Shown here one piece after another: positions 4,913-6,168 of a DNA stretch of 6,168 bases (positions are counted from its first letter, which is position 1; each line of letters starts with the position of its first letter). Source of the stretch: Deltaproteobacteria bacterium (lineage in GTDB: Bacteria; Desulfobacterota; Binatia; UBA9968); the NCBI GenBank assembly GCA_005879435.1, contig VBKX01000280.1, positions 1 to 6,168 on the forward strand, written 5' to 3'. Under the pieces are notes generated by a model. It saw nothing but the letters and a program-made list of their open reading frames with translations, was not told the DNA's origin and made no database searches. Position numbers and translations under genes: made by a program.

Positions 4913-5989
4913 GTGACCGAGCCCATCCAGCAGCGAATCACCGATAAGATCCAAGCGGTCTACGGCGCTCATGCGACGTTGACGTCGCTCGCGCCGCTCG
5001 CCGGCGACGCGTCGAGCCGGCGTTATTACCGGGCACATGTCAGCGGCTCCGGCACGCCGCCATCCATCATCATCATGGAGCTGCCGGCGGGAAGCTCACT
5101 GCCGCTATCAAGCGAAGAGCTGGCGATTTTCAAGGAAGGCCCTAAAGAACTGCCCTTCTTGAACATGCACCGTTTTCTCAGCCGGACCGGCGTTAGTGTC
5201 CCGCAACTCTACGGCCAGTGGCAAGAGGAAGGGATTTTATTGCTTGAAGACCTCGGCGACACCGCGCTTTGGGACCGAGTCCAAGGGCTGTCAGAGAGTG
5301 ACGTCCTTGCGTGGTATCAAAAGGCCATCGACGAGCTACTGAACTTACAAATCCGCGGCACCCAAAATCGCGACGTTTCCTGCATCGCCTTCCAGCAGCG
5401 TTTCGATTTTAAACTCTACATGTGGGAGTTCGCGCACTTCATCGAATGGGGTCTGGAAAAGCGCCCGGGCTCGGCCATCAGCGGCACCGCGCTCGACCAG
5501 TTGCGCAAATCGTTCGCCGTGATCGCCGCACGGCTGGATCGCCAAACGCCCTGTTTGAGCCATCGCGACTATCATAGTTGGAACTTGATGATTTGTAACG
5601 AAGCGGTCAGGATCATCGATTTTCAAGACGCATTGATGGCGCCGCCGCAATACGATCTCGCTTCCCTCCTCAACGACCGGATCACGGACAGCGTCGTTCG
5701 GCCGCCGCTCGAAGAGCGGCTCGTTCGTTATTATATCGACCGGAGCCGCGAGCTGAACGGAGGCCTAAACTCCGCCGATGAATTTTTCGAGATTTACCGC
5801 TTGTCGACTATTCAGAGAGACCTGAAAGTGGTCGGCCGTTTCTATTATCTCGATCTCGTCAAGGGCAAGCCGGGCTACATGAAATTCGTCCCGTCGACGG
5901 TGCGGCGCCTTAAACGCAATCTCGCGAGCGTCCCGCAAACACAAGCGATACTGAATTTACTGCTCGACAATTTCGAGGCGATGCAATGA
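4913..5989 (+). CDS. amgK: Aminoglycoside phosphotransferase-fold sugar kinase, AmgK-like (COG3178)
   Basis: The 358-residue cytoplasmic kinase has the protein-kinase/APH fold. The N-lobe carries GDASSRRYYR (31-40), the family's nucleotide-loop motif, and the hinge region reads LLLEDLGD. The catalytic loop is SHRDYHSWNLM with H217, D219 and N224, and the metal-binding motif is IIDFQDA with D236. The C-terminal part has the AmgK-like QRDLKVVGRFYYLDLVKGKPGY segment, in place of the RxLKxxGxF pattern as I recall it. AmgK phosphorylates the anomeric hydroxyl of N-acetylmuramate and N-acetylglucosamine in peptidoglycan recycling. Substrate is inferred from family and from the next gene, a MurU-type nucleotidyltransferase overlapped by ATGA. 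The start is GTG at 4913, with AAGG (4903-4906) 6 nt upstream. The gene lies 66 nt after the selenoprotein stop and may share its transcript. Confidence 0.87.
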   Translation: MTEPIQQRITDKIQAVYGAHATLTSLAPLAGDASSRRYYRAHVSGSGTPPSIIIMELPAGSSLPLSSEELAIFKEGPKELPFLNMHRFLSRTGVSVPQLYGQWQEEGILLLEDLGDTALWDRVQGLSESDVLAWYQKAIDELLNLQIRGTQNRDVSCIAFQQRFDFKLYMWEFAHFIEWGLEKRPGSAISGTALDQLRKSFAVIAARLDRQTPCLSHRDYHSWNLMICNEAVRIIDFQDALMAPPQYDLASLLNDRITDSVVRPPLEERLVRYYIDRSRELNGGLNSADEFFEIYRLSTIQRDLKVVGRFYYLDLVKGKPGYMKFVPSTVRRLKRNLASVPQTQAILNLLLDNFEAMQ

Positions 5990-6168
5990 AAGCGATGGTC
6001 TTGGCCGCGGGCCAAGGCACACGCCTGCGGCCGATCACCGACAGCAAACCTAAAGCCCTCGTCCCCGTCGCGGGACGGCCCATGATCGAGTACGCATTAT
6101 TGCTGTTGCGCCATTACGGCATCCGCGAGATCATCATCAATCTGCACCACTTCGGAGAACAAATCGAA
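5986..6168 (+). CDS. murU: Sugar-1-phosphate nucleotidyltransferase, MurU-like (3' end outside window)
   Basis: Only the first 61 residues are in the window. They begin MKAMVLAAGQGTRLRPIT, the nucleotide-binding signature of the NTP_transferase family (G-x-G-T-R-L-x-P, residues 9-16). Then come the conserved K21-P22-K23-A24-L25 block, VPVAGRPMIEY and IREIIINLHHFGEQI. The family joins a sugar 1-phosphate with a nucleoside triphosphate. Placed after an AmgK-type kinase, it most likely makes UDP-N-acetylmuramate from N-acetylmuramate 1-phosphate, but the substrate cannot be proven from this fragment; other sugar-1-phosphate nucleotidyltransferases share the start. Its ATG overlaps the kinase TGA (ATGA, 5986-5989), with GAGG (5975-5978) 7 nt upstream, so the two are translationally coupled. 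Confidence 0.88.
   Translation, partial: MKAMVLAAGQGTRLRPITDSKPKALVPVAGRPMIEYALLLLRHYGIREIIINLHHFGEQIE

Overview
The window looks like ordinary bacterial chromosome of moderately high GC, with tight gene spacing, Shine-Dalgarno sites and GTG starts beside ATG. The most informative signal is a short reading frame at 4622-4846 that conventional gene calling would miss. It encodes a 74-residue glutaredoxin-like protein only if two in-frame UGA codons are read as selenocysteine, and it ends in U-E-V-stop. That points to a selenocysteine-using bacterium. I lean towards a deltaproteobacterial-grade lineage or an uncultured relative from an environmental genome, but the window has no rRNA or marker that fixes the taxon.

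Layout. Positions 1-437 (+) hold the C-terminal part of an aldo/keto reductase. Positions 438-951 have no recognisable gene but contain several good inverted repeats. Positions 952-1272 (-) encode a small RRM RNA-binding protein with its own promoter and a strong ribosome binding site. It diverges from an acylphosphatase gene at 1515-1811 (+), which converges with rsmI only 9 nt away.

A three-gene minus-strand cluster runs from 4486 down to 1821: a nitrilase-family glutaminase-like protein, an NAD+ synthetase (nadE), and rsmI, the 16S rRNA 2'-O-methyltransferase. The nitrilase and nadE genes look like the two halves of glutamine-dependent NAD+ synthetase carried as separate neighbouring genes. 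The nitrilase reading frame ends in an imperfect 8-bp tandem repeat.

Divergent from this cluster, on the plus strand, are the selenoprotein (4622-4846), a COG3178/AmgK-type sugar kinase (4913-5989) and, overlapping it by ATGA, the start of a MurU-type nucleotidyltransferase (5986 to the window end). The last two fit cell-wall amino-sugar recycling, in which free N-acetylmuramate or N-acetylglucosamine is phosphorylated at the anomeric position and then converted to a UDP sugar. The selenoprotein is probably a thiol/selenol redox protein, and its link to the sugar genes is positional only.
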